Positions 1 through 8,267 of a stretch of 64,000 bases of DNA are shown here, one piece after another (the first letter of the stretch is position 1; every line of letters begins with the position of its first letter). Below the pieces are notes generated by a model. The model saw only the letters and a program-made list of their open reading frames with translations. It did not search any database and was not told where the DNA came from. The stretch comes from Bacteroidota bacterium. GTDB taxonomy: Bacteria > Bacteroidota > Bacteroidia > Chitinophagales > Chitinophagaceae. The DNA is taken from positions 1 to 64,000 of the forward strand of contig CANFXV010000008.1 of assembly GCA_947451115.1 (NCBI GenBank), in the 5' to 3' direction. A program made the translations under genes and the position numbers.

Positions 1-282
1 ATTAATGGTGATTTACCTGTCTTAGTGGATTTTTTTGCTGAGTGGTGTGGCCCTTGTAAAATGATGCCTCCCATTTTGGAACAAGTTAGAGATAAGTTAG
101 GGGGTAAGGTTCGTATTATAAAAATTGATGTAGATAAAAATCAAAAACTAGCATCAGAGTTAAATGTATCTAGTGTGCCAACACTTGCAATTTTTTCAAA
201 GGGAGAAATTAAATGGAGACAACCAGGTGTTCAACAAGCAAATACATTGGTTCAATTATTAAATAAGTATATAGTTTCATAA
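1..282 (+). CDS. Thioredoxin, 5'-truncated by the window edge
   Basis: The frame is already open at base 1, so the N-terminus lies outside the window. The 93 visible residues show the thioredoxin fold with the active-site WCGPC motif (about visible residues 15-19), the cis-proline SVPTL motif and a C-terminal helix ending at the TAA. Thioredoxin is a cytoplasmic disulfide reductase that is recycled by thioredoxin reductase. Only the first few residues and first strand appear to be missing. An internal GTG at position 25 is not the true start, because the conserved strand preceding the active site is encoded upstream of it. I cannot tell whether it is TrxA or a paralogue. Confidence 0.9.
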   Translation: MNGDLPVLVDFFAEWCGPCKMMPPILEQVRDKLGGKVRIIKIDVDKNQKLASELNVSSVPTLAIFSKGEIKWRQPGVQQANTLVQLLNKYIVS

Positions 283-540
283 TCTGCCTCTGTGTGAGGA
301 AAACACCTCCTGAATTCGGTCAAAATTGGTTGAATTGGGTTTTGTGAAAACATAACTAACTATAAATCAACGCTTTCATTTTCACCAATTTTGAAAAAGT
401 ATATTGAATGCTTTTACTTTTATGCTGGTAAACAAAACTCAAAATTTAGTTATGTAGCATTTCCTCATTTTAATTCTGGTTTTTTTAAGTGAGCTTCTAT
501 TCAAAGAAAAAATTCAAGTTTAAAAATTTCATTAGGCCTA

Positions 541-1077
541 TTAATTAAGAGAATAATTCAATTTTGTTTTTAATAATTCAATGTGATGAGCCGTATGGAA
601 GGAGGTGAAGAAGGCAAGTTCTGCTAAGGTAACTTTCCCTAAAATTGGATGAGGTAATCTAAAACTAGTTAACTCCTTTTCAGAATGATTATTAATTTTA
701 TTAATTAGACTTTCATTCAAAGATTGATGCTTTTTTATCAAATTGACTTTTTCTTTAAATAATACTGGTTTTGGAATATATAAACTAGGCGCTTTTGCAC
801 CACCTTCTAATGCGTTCTTATATATAGATTGAAGCTCATTAAAGGGTCTAATTTCTTCTTTATTGATACCGTACAATAATTGTAATACCAGTTTAGGTAA
901 TGTAAACCCAATATTTACTATATGGAGTACTTTAATCAAATGAACTAAATCTTGTCCTGCCGACCACTTGTTATTAATATTTATCTCAAATTGATCATTG
1001 GTTAATTTAGAAATCAATTCATTAAATTGATCTGTAGAATCATTTAGTGCATTAATGATATTTGTTTTATTAATCAT
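541..1077 (-). CDS. DinB-like protein
   Basis: A 178-residue protein resembling the DinB/YfiT four-helix-bundle superfamily. It begins with a helix containing STDQF, has a WSAGQDLVHLI segment that fits the first metal-ligand helix (histidine near residue 46), and ends with TSFHTAHHIELL, whose paired histidines are the usual C-terminal ligands. Family members bind a divalent metal and are often thiol-dependent transferases or of unknown role. No signal peptide or membrane helix is visible. It stands alone, with 258 bases downstream in which I see no gene and 142 bases before the next gene. The substrate is unknown; the family assignment is fairly secure. Confidence 0.75.
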   Translation of the reverse strand: MINKTNIINALNDSTDQFNELISKLTNDQFEININNKWSAGQDLVHLIKVLHIVNIGFTLPKLVLQLLYGINKEEIRPFNELQSIYKNALEGGAKAPSLYIPKPVLFKEKVNLIKKHQSLNESLINKINNHSEKELTSFRLPHPILGKVTLAELAFFTSFHTAHHIELLKTKLNYSLN

Positions 1078-1219
1078 GGTTTTGATTTTAATTAGCTTAA
1101 ATAATTGTTTCCCTTCAATTCGCCAGTATTTAAAATTAGTAATTTTAAATTTTTAAAACACCTTCATTTTTCTTTTAAAATAATTATTTAACCCCTGCGT
1201 GAGCAAATTACCCCCTAAA

Positions 1220-1651
1220 TTAACTGAATGTCCAGCTTCCTTCTTCTAGCTCCGCTTCCAATTCTCCCAAATCCCATCCGCAATAGCCAATAAAAACTTG
1301 GATTTCTTGTTGATTGGCAGCTCCGCTGTTGATCGCTTCTAACACTTGCTCCATATTACCACCTAAATAAAGACCATTGGGTGTTTGTTCGCCACCTTTA
1401 ATGAGATCGGGTCGACTGTGCAATACAAATAGATGTTCTCTATCAACAGGGCCGCCATCCATCAGTGTATATGGTTTAGCATGATTGAATTCAATTAGTT
1501 CATGCAAGGACTTTCCAAAGGTTTTATTGGTTACAAAGCCTAAACTACCTTCTTCATTGTGTTGAACGATCAGAATGGTGGTATGTTCGAAGAAACTGCC
1601 ATTCAATGATGCAGTGCTTTTGATTACAATTCCAGCTTTTAGATCTCTCAT
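1220..1651 (-). CDS. Short YqgE/AlgH family protein
   Basis: A 143-residue protein of the UPF0301 (YqgE/AlgH) family. The diagnostic features are an N-terminal segment ending HNEEGSLGFVTNK, the MDGGPVDRE loop in the middle, and the near-terminal GYCGWDLGELEAEL followed by EEGSW. Family proteins are normally about 180-190 residues, so this copy stops roughly 40 residues early, immediately after the EEGSW motif, at a clean TAA. No continuation in another frame is obvious downstream. The biochemical role of the family is not established. It starts 3 bases after the upstream NAD(P)-binding gene, so the two are probably co-transcribed. Confidence 0.82.
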   Translation of the reverse strand: MRDLKAGIVIKSTASLNGSFFEHTTILIVQHNEEGSLGFVTNKTFGKSLHELIEFNHAKPYTLMDGGPVDREHLFVLHSRPDLIKGGEQTPNGLYLGGNMEQVLEAINSGAANQQEIQVFIGYCGWDLGELEAELEEGSWTFS

Positions 1652-1654
1652 GTC

Positions 1655-2287
1655 CTACTTTTCAGCTATACCAATGTATTTTTTTAATTCAGTTTGGTTT
1701 TCTGCTTGTTTTATTAAAAAGTCTGCTACATCTGCTCTATTGATGCCGCCTATATTTATTCCTTTAAATAATTTGTTCTCTACACGGTATTTTTCAGTCA
1801 ATCCCTTGTCTAATAACCTTCCTGGCCTCACCACTGTCCAATTTAGATCTGAATCAGTGATGATTTCTTCCATTTTAGTTTTGTCGGCATAAACGTCTTT
1901 TAATAGGTATTTTAAAAACATCTTTACTAACCAAGGAACATAATTTTTACTTTCTCCAGCTCCAAATCCGGTAACAAAAATAAATGGAACATCAATTTTG
2001 TTTTCCCTTTGTATCTCTACAATTAATTTTGCAAAATCTGAAAACAGGGTAGTAGCTTTCATATTCTTGCTAGTTCCTAATGTTACAATAATAGCTTCTG
2101 CATTTTGGACTGATTTTACTAGGTCAGTTTTATGAGTAGCATCCCCAATTATCATTGTTAACGAATTATTCTCTTCTATTTTAATCTCAGATCGAGAAAG
2201 GGTAGTTATTGTATGTTTTCTATTTAATCCTCTTTTTACTGTTTCTAGTCCTATTCCTGCAGAAGCGCCAATTATAGTTATATTCAT
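1655..2287 (-). CDS. NAD(P)H-binding atypical SDR
   Basis: A 210-residue protein with an N-terminal Rossmann nucleotide-binding motif, GASAGIG at about residues 7-13, followed by an acidic/basic LSRSE turn and a VTLGTS strand. The size, the FVTGFGAG segment and the TVVRPGRL motif (about residue 150) match the atypical SDR group related to NmrA and biliverdin reductase B. These bind NAD(P)H and act as reductases or redox sensors. No classical YxxxK catalytic pair is evident. It precedes the YqgE-like gene by 3 bases in the same direction. Substrate not predictable. Confidence 0.78.
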   Translation of the reverse strand: MNITIIGASAGIGLETVKRGLNRKHTITTLSRSEIKIEENNSLTMIIGDATHKTDLVKSVQNAEAIIVTLGTSKNMKATTLFSDFAKLIVEIQRENKIDVPFIFVTGFGAGESKNYVPWLVKMFLKYLLKDVYADKTKMEEIITDSDLNWTVVRPGRLLDKGLTEKYRVENKLFKGINIGGINRADVADFLIKQAENQTELKKYIGIAEK

Positions 2288-2457
2288 TTTGCTTTTTTAT
2301 TTCAGTTTTAAAAAATATCAAATAGCCTAGTAAAAGTAAGGTAAAGTTGATGGGCAATCAACAATCATCAATGCAAATTATGCTAGTACAAGCTGAAGAA
2401 ACATACATGCCCTACCTGAAGTAACCATCCCCTATAATTAGGTTAAAATTGATGATA

Positions 2458-3282
2458 TCATTCACCGTAAAAATAATTAGCTGTTACGCCGCCATCCATA
2501 AGAAAATCACTTCCAGTGATGAAAGCCCCATCTTCACTCATTAATAAAGCAGCCATGGTACCCACTTCATCTGGGGTTCCTGGTCGCCCTGCTGCAGAAC
2601 TATTGATCATTTTACGATAAACATCGCCTCTTGGCCCTTCCAGTTCGTCTTTTGCTAATGGGGTAATAACAATTCCAGGGCTAATTGCATTAATTCTTGC
2701 ACCTCGCTTTCCCCAGCGAACAGCTTCTGCTCTTACACGTAATGAATTTCCTCTTTTAGAAATTTGATAGGCATGCAAGGAATCTTTTACATTATCTTTT
2801 TTGAGTAAAGGAAGCGTTAATAGCTCCTCTACTGAAGTAGTAGCCAATTGCTTATCTTCTTCAATAGTAAGGGCAGGTAATCTATGTCCAGATTGAGAGG
2901 AGATGACAACACCAGCGCCCCCTTGTTCAATAACATGGCCAAAGGCCTCTAATACCAAGGCTGTTCCATACAAGTCAACCTTTAAAATTGTTTCTACAGA
3001 AGCTTGTGAGGGAGAAACGCCTGCTGCCTGAATTAATCCTACAACTTTACCAATTGAAACAGCTTTTGACACAAGGGCATTTACTGATTCTTTCGAAGCT
3101 ACATCGACTATGGTGGTGCTTACTTCAAACCCTGCATCTGATAAAGTTTTTGCAGCAGTTTCTGCATGTTCAATTTTAATATCTGAAATCAATACATGTT
3201 TACCAGCACTCACTCTTCTTGCGATGGCTTGGCCAATAGATCCGGCACCTATTAATACAACTACTTTAACTTCTTTTTCCAT
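2458..3282 (-). CDS. Short-chain dehydrogenase/reductase
   Basis: A 274-residue classical SDR. It has GAGSIGQAIARR as the cofactor loop (residues about 12-23), DVAS for the adenine-contacting aspartate, VVISSQSGH with the catalytic serine, and YQISKRGN giving the YxxxK catalytic pair. It ends with the FLMDGG motif common in classical SDRs. An insertion between the serine and tyrosine motifs (about residues 140-170, rich in E, L and K) is longer than usual and may form a lid. It lies 11 bases downstream of the exported NTF2-like gene and probably shares its promoter. Substrate unknown. Confidence 0.85.
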   Translation of the reverse strand: MEKEVKVVVLIGAGSIGQAIARRVSAGKHVLISDIKIEHAETAAKTLSDAGFEVSTTIVDVASKESVNALVSKAVSIGKVVGLIQAAGVSPSQASVETILKVDLYGTALVLEAFGHVIEQGGAGVVISSQSGHRLPALTIEEDKQLATTSVEELLTLPLLKKDNVKDSLHAYQISKRGNSLRVRAEAVRWGKRGARINAISPGIVITPLAKDELEGPRGDVYRKMINSSAAGRPGTPDEVGTMAALLMSEDGAFITGSDFLMDGGVTANYFYGE

Positions 3283-3293
3283 AAAAAATATAT

Positions 3294-3722
3294 TTAATTT
3301 GGAAGAACGCTTGCTTTTAAAGCAATTAACTTCCAGTCATTTTTTGTTTTAATAAAGGTCTCTATATAGGACAAGTGTCTAATGATATTATTCCCGCCAG
3401 CGGTAATGTTAAAAATTCCTTTACCGGCCACTATTGCAGTATTATTTAAAACAGTTGTTTTGCTTTCTTCAATGGCTATGCTGTTGTGAATAATGGCACC
3501 ACCTTTAAACGTGGCTAAGTATTGTAATTTTGATTGTGTCTCTCCTTTGCTATTCACTACAATCAATTGTTCATGTAATAAATTATCAATAGAGTCAATT
3601 TTATTTTCAACTTCCCATCTAAATAAACTTTTAGACAATTCTGTTATTTTGTTTTCATTTTTTGATTGAGCAAAAATTATACTAGATGTAAAAAGTAATA
3701 CTATGGCAATGATATGTTTCAC
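3294..3722 (-). CDS. Exported NTF2/SnoaL-like protein (GTG start)
   Basis: A 142-residue protein with an N-terminal signal peptide (MKHIIAIVLLFTSSIIFAQ, cleaved after AQ). The rest resembles the DUF4440/SnoaL-like cone fold, with conserved features such as LFRWEVENKIDSIDNLLHEQL and the terminal ETFIKTKNDWKLIA. The start codon is GTG; it is supported by the signal peptide and by an exact TAnnTTTG promoter 18 bases upstream. NTF2-like proteins of this class are small ligand-binding or isomerase-like proteins without a predictable substrate. The gene is divergent from the TonB receptor at 3863 and leads the SDR gene. Confidence 0.75.
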   Translation of the reverse strand: MKHIIAIVLLFTSSIIFAQSKNENKITELSKSLFRWEVENKIDSIDNLLHEQLIVVNSKGETQSKLQYLATFKGGAIIHNSIAIEESKTTVLNNTAIVAGKGIFNITAGGNNIIRHLSYIETFIKTKNDWKLIALKASVLPN

Positions 3723-3740
3723 TAATTTTAATTATTTATT

Positions 3741-3748
3741 CAAAGATA
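3741..3748 (-). promoter_or_regulatory. Bacteroidota -7 promoter element
   Basis: On the minus strand this reads TATCTTTG, an exact match to the Bacteroidota TAnnTTTG element. It lies 18 bases upstream of the GTG start at 3722, which predicts a short leader. It is back to back with the plus-strand element at 3852-3859. Confidence 0.6.
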
Positions 3749-3851
3749 CTTAATAGTAAACAATTTCTTTTAAATCGAGGAGAATTTGCAATTTTAGTTT
3801 TTATACATTCGCCCTATTTAAAAAACTTATTTTCAAAAGCCAATAAAGCTA

Positions 3852-3859
3852 TATTTTTG
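3852..3859 (+). promoter_or_regulatory. Bacteroidota -7 promoter element, near-leaderless gene
   Basis: TATTTTTG matches TAnnTTTG exactly and ends only three bases before the ATG at 3863. If transcription starts the usual few bases downstream, the mRNA would have essentially no leader. The position argues for ATG 3863 rather than the TTG at 3857, which lies inside the element. Confidence 0.55.
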
Positions 3860-3862
3860 CAA

Positions 3863-6181
3863 ATGCTATTAATTAATAGAAAATTCATTGTACTGCTTGC
3901 GATAGGACTAATTGCAATTTTTCAACCCATAAAGGCGCAAGAAAAAACAACGGTTAACGGTACTGTAAAGGATAAACTTAGTGGTGAATCCATTATGGGG
4001 GCAGTTATAAAAATTGATCAGTTAGCCAACATTGTTGTCACTTCAAATGAATACGGATTTTTTGCAATTTCTTTACCAAAAGGTAAATATGATCTAAGGA
4101 TAAGTTATGTTGGGTATGAAGAAAAAAGAATACCCATTGCTTTAAACGAATCCATATCCATTCCGGTTTTTTTAGAAAGCAAAAATCAACTAGCAGATGT
4201 TGTGGTAGAATCAAAGCGGAAGGATGATAATTTGATTAAGGCTCAAATGGGAACGGAAACGCTGAATATGAAATCCATTAGCAGGGTGCCTGTGCTATTT
4301 GGAGAAAAAGATGTTTTAAAAACGATCCAATTATTACCTGGCGTTAAATCTGCTGGAGAAGGGAATAGTGGTTTTTATGTAAGGGGAGGGGCTTCAGATC
4401 AAAACTTAATCTTACTTGATGAAGCCCCAGTATATAATGCCTCTCATTTATTGGGATTTTTTAGCACTTTCAATAGCGACGCCATCAAAGATGCCACTTT
4501 AATTAAAGGCAATGGACCCGCGCAATATGGTGGCAGACTTTCTTCGGTATTAGATGTAAAAATGAAAGAAGGCAATAATAAAAATTATATTGTTAATGGT
4601 GGTCTTGGTTTAATTAGTAGCAGATTAAGTATTGAAGGTCCTATTCAAGAAGATAAATCTTCTTTTATTTTATCTGGAAGAAGAACTTATGCGGATGTTT
4701 TTTTAAAGGCAACGGATAAGTTCAAGGATAATATATTGTACTTCTATGATTTTAATGCAAAAGCAAATTATAAAGTTGACGATAAAAATAGAATCTATTT
4801 TTCTGGTTATTTTGGTAGAGATGAATTAGGCCTAGGTACAAGTTTTGGTATTAATTGGGGCAATAAAACTGGAACCATACGCTGGAATAGGGTGATTAGT
4901 AATAAATTATTCTTAAATACCTCCTTTATATACAGTGACTATAACTATGATGTGAATTTAAAAAATGGAGAAACGAAATTCAATGTCAATTCAAATATAA
5001 AGGACGTTAATATTAAACAAGATTATACCTATTACTTTAATCCAAAAAACACGATTCGCTTTGGCTTTAATTCTATTTTACATTCCATCACACCTAGTAT
5101 TTTTACGGGCACTGTCAACAATAGTATCAATAAAGTGGGGCGCAATGGATTGGAGAATGCGATCTATTTTAATAATAATTTTAAAGCCAACCAAAAATTG
5201 ACCTTTGACTATGGCTTGAGGGTATCGGCTTATTCAATAATGGGTGGAGATATCTATAATTTGTATAATGGCAATGAAAAAACTTCCTCTATTTTATTAG
5301 AAAAAAATGCTTTCGGTAAAACTTATTTTAATCTTGAACCAAGAATCACAGGAAATTATAGGATAAATGAATTAAGCAGTGTCAAATTGGCTTATGCACG
5401 TAATGTGCAGCATTTGCATTTGCTTAGCAATGCCACCGCTTCTAGCCCATCTGATCAATGGATAGGGGATTCCTATAATATTAAACCTGAATTAGCGGAT
5501 CAAACAAGTATTGGGTATACTAGAAATTTTAAAAACAACACATATGAACTTGGCGCCGAGCTCTATTATAAGGATATGCAAAACCAATTAGATTATAAAG
5601 ATGGAACCAATATTAATACCATTGCAGATGTGGAAAGTGCCCTATTGTATGGAATTGGTCGTGCCTATGGTTTTGAATTATTGGCAAAAAAGAAAATTGG
5701 ATTAGTTTCTGGATGGATTAGTTATACCTTATCTAAATCAGAAAGAAAAATTGAGGGGATTAATGGGGGTGACTGGTATAATGCAAAGCAAGACAGAACA
5801 CATGATATTTCGATAGTTAGTATTGTAGAATTAAATTCAAAATGGTCTGTTTCTGGTGTATTTGTATACTATACGGGCAATGCGGTTACCTTTCCTACAG
5901 GCAAGTATTCGTTTGAGGGGCAAACAATTTATCAATATGCAAAAAGAAATACGAACAGAATGCCCACCTACCATAGGTTTGATATAAGTGTAACCTACGA
6001 AAACAGGGATAGAAAAAAACGAGAAACCTCTTGGAATTTTAGCTTGTACAATGTTTACGGAAGGGAAAATGCCTATAGAATATCCTTCCAAGATGATCCC
6101 CTAGATAAAACCAAAACTCAAATTGTTCAAACAGCTTTATTTAGATGGGTTCCAAGTATCACCTATAATTTTAAATTTTAA
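3863..6181 (+). CDS. TonB-dependent receptor
   Basis: A 772-residue outer-membrane receptor. It starts with a signal peptide (cleavage near IKAQ), followed by a CarboxypepD_reg-like beta-sandwich (about 30-105), a plug domain with VLKTIQLLPGVKSAGEG and FYVRGGASDQNLILLDEA (about 140-240), and a 22-strand type beta-barrel ending in the aromatic terminus SITYNFKF. Such receptors import large substrates using TonB energy. It is followed after 5 bases by a DUF4249 lipoprotein, a common pair in Bacteroidota. Nothing in the sequence names the substrate. The ATG at 3863 is preferred because it gives a standard signal peptide. Confidence 0.93.
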   Translation: MLLINRKFIVLLAIGLIAIFQPIKAQEKTTVNGTVKDKLSGESIMGAVIKIDQLANIVVTSNEYGFFAISLPKGKYDLRISYVGYEEKRIPIALNESISIPVFLESKNQLADVVVESKRKDDNLIKAQMGTETLNMKSISRVPVLFGEKDVLKTIQLLPGVKSAGEGNSGFYVRGGASDQNLILLDEAPVYNASHLLGFFSTFNSDAIKDATLIKGNGPAQYGGRLSSVLDVKMKEGNNKNYIVNGGLGLISSRLSIEGPIQEDKSSFILSGRRTYADVFLKATDKFKDNILYFYDFNAKANYKVDDKNRIYFSGYFGRDELGLGTSFGINWGNKTGTIRWNRVISNKLFLNTSFIYSDYNYDVNLKNGETKFNVNSNIKDVNIKQDYTYYFNPKNTIRFGFNSILHSITPSIFTGTVNNSINKVGRNGLENAIYFNNNFKANQKLTFDYGLRVSAYSIMGGDIYNLYNGNEKTSSILLEKNAFGKTYFNLEPRITGNYRINELSSVKLAYARNVQHLHLLSNATASSPSDQWIGDSYNIKPELADQTSIGYTRNFKNNTYELGAELYYKDMQNQLDYKDGTNINTIADVESALLYGIGRAYGFELLAKKKIGLVSGWISYTLSKSERKIEGINGGDWYNAKQDRTHDISIVSIVELNSKWSVSGVFVYYTGNAVTFPTGKYSFEGQTIYQYAKRNTNRMPTYHRFDISVTYENRDRKKRETSWNFSLYNVYGRENAYRISFQDDPLDKTKTQIVQTALFRWVPSITYNFKF

Positions 6182-6186
6182 TAAAG

Positions 6187-6984
6187 ATGCGTTCAATAAT
6201 ATATTTATACTGTGCAATTCTCTTTTTCGCAAGCTGTGATAAAATTATTACACTTCCCATAAAGGACAATGAGACAAAGGTGGTGATTGATGCAACCATA
6301 ACAGACCAGCCAGGTCCTTATTTTGTAAAGCTGACTCGATCCATTAATTTGAATGAAACAAATATTTACCCAGTGATTGAAAATGGCATTGTTATTATTA
6401 CCGATAATACTGGCATTAAGGATACACTTAAATATGCAAAGGACGGCATCTACAAAACAAAATTAATTCAAGGGGTATATGGAAGGACTTATCATTTAGA
6501 AGTGAATATTGAGGGTAATAAATATACTGCAACCACCACGATGCCCTCTAAGGTATATTTAGATAGTCTCAGAATTAATACTTTCGCCTTTAATGGGGAA
6601 AACCAATATAGTATTATTCCTGTATATACAGACCCTGTGGAACTTGGCAATAATTATCGCTTTATTCAAAAGATCAACGATACTTTGGATAATAACTATA
6701 ATATATTTAACGATAATTTGAACAATGGAAAAATAAATCAACGACCCTTAGGACGCGGCAATAAAGATATCTCAATTAAAAATCTAGACCTTGTGACCGT
6801 AGAAATGCAATGCATCAGTAAAGAAGCACAATTGTACTTTTATACCCTTAGCCAACAAACTGGAGGAGGCCCGGGTGGTGGCACTGCGCCAACAAATTTG
6901 CCCAATAATATTAATGGTGGAGCCTTAGGCTTATTCTCGGCGCATACTTCTCAAATTACATCTATAAGAATACCCAAGTTTTAG
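6187..6984 (+). CDS. DUF4249 lipoprotein
   Basis: A 265-residue protein with a lipoprotein signal (lipobox FFASC, acylated cysteine about residue 17). The pattern KVVIDATITDQPGPYFVKLTRS, then EIT-like beta strands and a C-terminal NNINGGALGLFSA segment, is characteristic of DUF4249. These proteins are encoded directly after TonB receptors and are thought to sit at the cell surface as partners of the receptor. The spacing of 5 bases makes co-translation with the receptor at 3863 likely. The glycine-rich GGGPGGG loop (about 226-232) is within the normal range for the family. Confidence 0.85.
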   Translation: MRSIIYLYCAILFFASCDKIITLPIKDNETKVVIDATITDQPGPYFVKLTRSINLNETNIYPVIENGIVIITDNTGIKDTLKYAKDGIYKTKLIQGVYGRTYHLEVNIEGNKYTATTTMPSKVYLDSLRINTFAFNGENQYSIIPVYTDPVELGNNYRFIQKINDTLDNNYNIFNDNLNNGKINQRPLGRGNKDISIKNLDLVTVEMQCISKEAQLYFYTLSQQTGGGPGGGTAPTNLPNNINGGALGLFSAHTSQITSIRIPKF

Positions 6985-7002
6985 CAAAAAATAATTTAAC
7001 CA

Positions 7003-7272
7003 ATGGAAAGAATAGACATAGATAGAATTATTGAAATGGCCTGGGAGGATCGAACACCTTTTGAAGCAATTGCCATTCAGTTTGGTTTATCAGAGGCAGC
7101 AACAATTAAATTAATGCGCACAGAATTAAAACGAAATAGTTTTAATCTTTGGCGTAAGAGAGTAAATAGTGGTATAAGTCAGAAGCACCTTATGAAAAGA
7201 ACTGCTGATATGAAAAGGTTTAAATGTTCTAGGCAAAAGGCTATTTCAATGAACAAAATAAGCAAGCGTTAG
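7003..7272 (+). CDS. TIGR03643/DUF2805 family protein
   Basis: An 89-residue basic protein matching the TIGR03643 (DUF2805) family: IIEMAWEDRTPFEAI, FGLSEAATIKLMR, and the conserved SFNLWRKRV core. The middle looks like a helix-turn-helix, so DNA binding is possible, but no function is established for the family. The C-terminal half is rich in lysine and arginine. It follows the DUF4249 gene by 18 bases, and its stop lies 5 bases from the convergent desaturase stop. Confidence 0.85.
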   Translation: MERIDIDRIIEMAWEDRTPFEAIAIQFGLSEAATIKLMRTELKRNSFNLWRKRVNSGISQKHLMKRTADMKRFKCSRQKAISMNKISKR

Positions 7273-7277
7273 GATGA

Positions 7278-8018
7278 TCAAACAGCCTTGATGTTAACAA
7301 GTTTAATCATCCTAATTTTATCAAATAGTTTGATAATAGGATAAACAGGGTCAATCTCCCACCATTTAGCAGCAAAATTGGGTCTTGCGCCCGCATGATG
7401 ATGATTATTTTGAAATAATTCACCCAGCATTAAGAAATCAAATATTAAAGTATTTTTTGATTGATCTTTCTCGTCAGGGAAATTACGGTACCCATATTTA
7501 TGCCCTGCCCAATTAACGATGGCACCTTGAATGGGGCCAATTAAAAAATGAATAGGTAATAATAAGAACATCCACCAATGGGTGGCGAATACAATATAAA
7601 AACTAATATAAACTACTGCAAAAAACAATCTAGTGATTAAGTGATCTGCAATTTTATCAATTGCTGGGTATTCTGGGAAATTTTTATCAAATTTAGCTTC
7701 CACTTGAATGCTACCTGTTAATACGCCATTGTAAATTTCTCTTGTATGCATCATCATAGTAAACACTTCTTTAAAAAAATGAGGTGTATGAGGGTCTTTT
7801 TCGGTATCGCTATAGGCGTGGTGCATCCGATGAAGAATGGCATAAGCGCGGGCATTTAAATAAGAGCTTCCCTGTGTAATCCAGGTGAATAGGTACCAAA
7901 ACTTCTCCCAAAATGGAGACATCGTAAACATTTTATGGGCCGCATAGCGATGTAGGTAAAAAGTTTGTCCGAATAAAGAAAGATACCAGTGAAGAAGCAG
8001 AAAAATCAGAATTGCCAT
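7278..8018 (-). CDS. Membrane fatty acid desaturase
   Basis: A 246-residue integral-membrane di-iron desaturase. The three histidine boxes are visible: HRYAAH (23-28), HRMHH (63-67) and NNHHHAG (about 207). Hydrophobic segments at 1-20, about 35-50, 130-150 and 150-175 are consistent with a four-helix arrangement. Family members introduce a double bond (often delta-9) into acyl-CoA or lipid-bound acyl chains. At 246 residues it is a compact bacterial form. A palindromic sequence overlaps its probable promoter (8037-8051). Regiospecificity cannot be read from the sequence. Confidence 0.9.
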   Translation of the reverse strand: MAILIFLLLHWYLSLFGQTFYLHRYAAHKMFTMSPFWEKFWYLFTWITQGSSYLNARAYAILHRMHHAYSDTEKDPHTPHFFKEVFTMMMHTREIYNGVLTGSIQVEAKFDKNFPEYPAIDKIADHLITRLFFAVVYISFYIVFATHWWMFLLLPIHFLIGPIQGAIVNWAGHKYGYRNFPDEKDQSKNTLIFDFLMLGELFQNNHHHAGARPNFAAKWWEIDPVYPIIKLFDKIRMIKLVNIKAV

Positions 8019-8036
8019 ATTGATATTTATAGTAGG

Positions 8037-8051
8037 CGAAAGTAGTCTACT
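8037..8051 (-). promoter_or_regulatory. Possible desaturase promoter with overlapping palindrome
   Basis: The minus strand reads TACTTTCG at 8044-8037, one mismatch from TAnnTTTG. The palindrome AGTAG-T-CTACT at 8041-8051 overlaps it, and a further AGTAG occurs at 8031-8035. This arrangement would suit a repressor site controlling the desaturase, but the element is short and could be chance. I see no gene in the surrounding 249-base gap (8019-8267). Confidence 0.25.
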
Positions 8052-8267
8052 AAATCTATTATTATATGTTTTGTTTAATCATTTACTTATTGATTGATGA
8101 ATAGACACATTATTATCTTTTATAAAAAATTTGTATTCTTAGTACTAATTAAGGCATGGTAGTTTTTTACTAGCAAACCTTACTTTAAAATCATGATTTC
8201 TACCGCTCTTAAAATCTTTTAAATAATTTACTATTTTTCGTATATATTCAATATTCAATCAAAATAT

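Noticed and set aside
283-540. Gap after thioredoxin as a possible RNA gene
   Set aside because: No tRNA-like cloverleaf, terminator or conserved structured motif could be recognised.
6859-6909. Glycine/proline-rich loop in the DUF4249 protein as an unusual insertion
   Set aside because: DUF4249 proteins commonly have a variable P/G-rich loop just before the NNINGGALG motif, so it is normal for the family.
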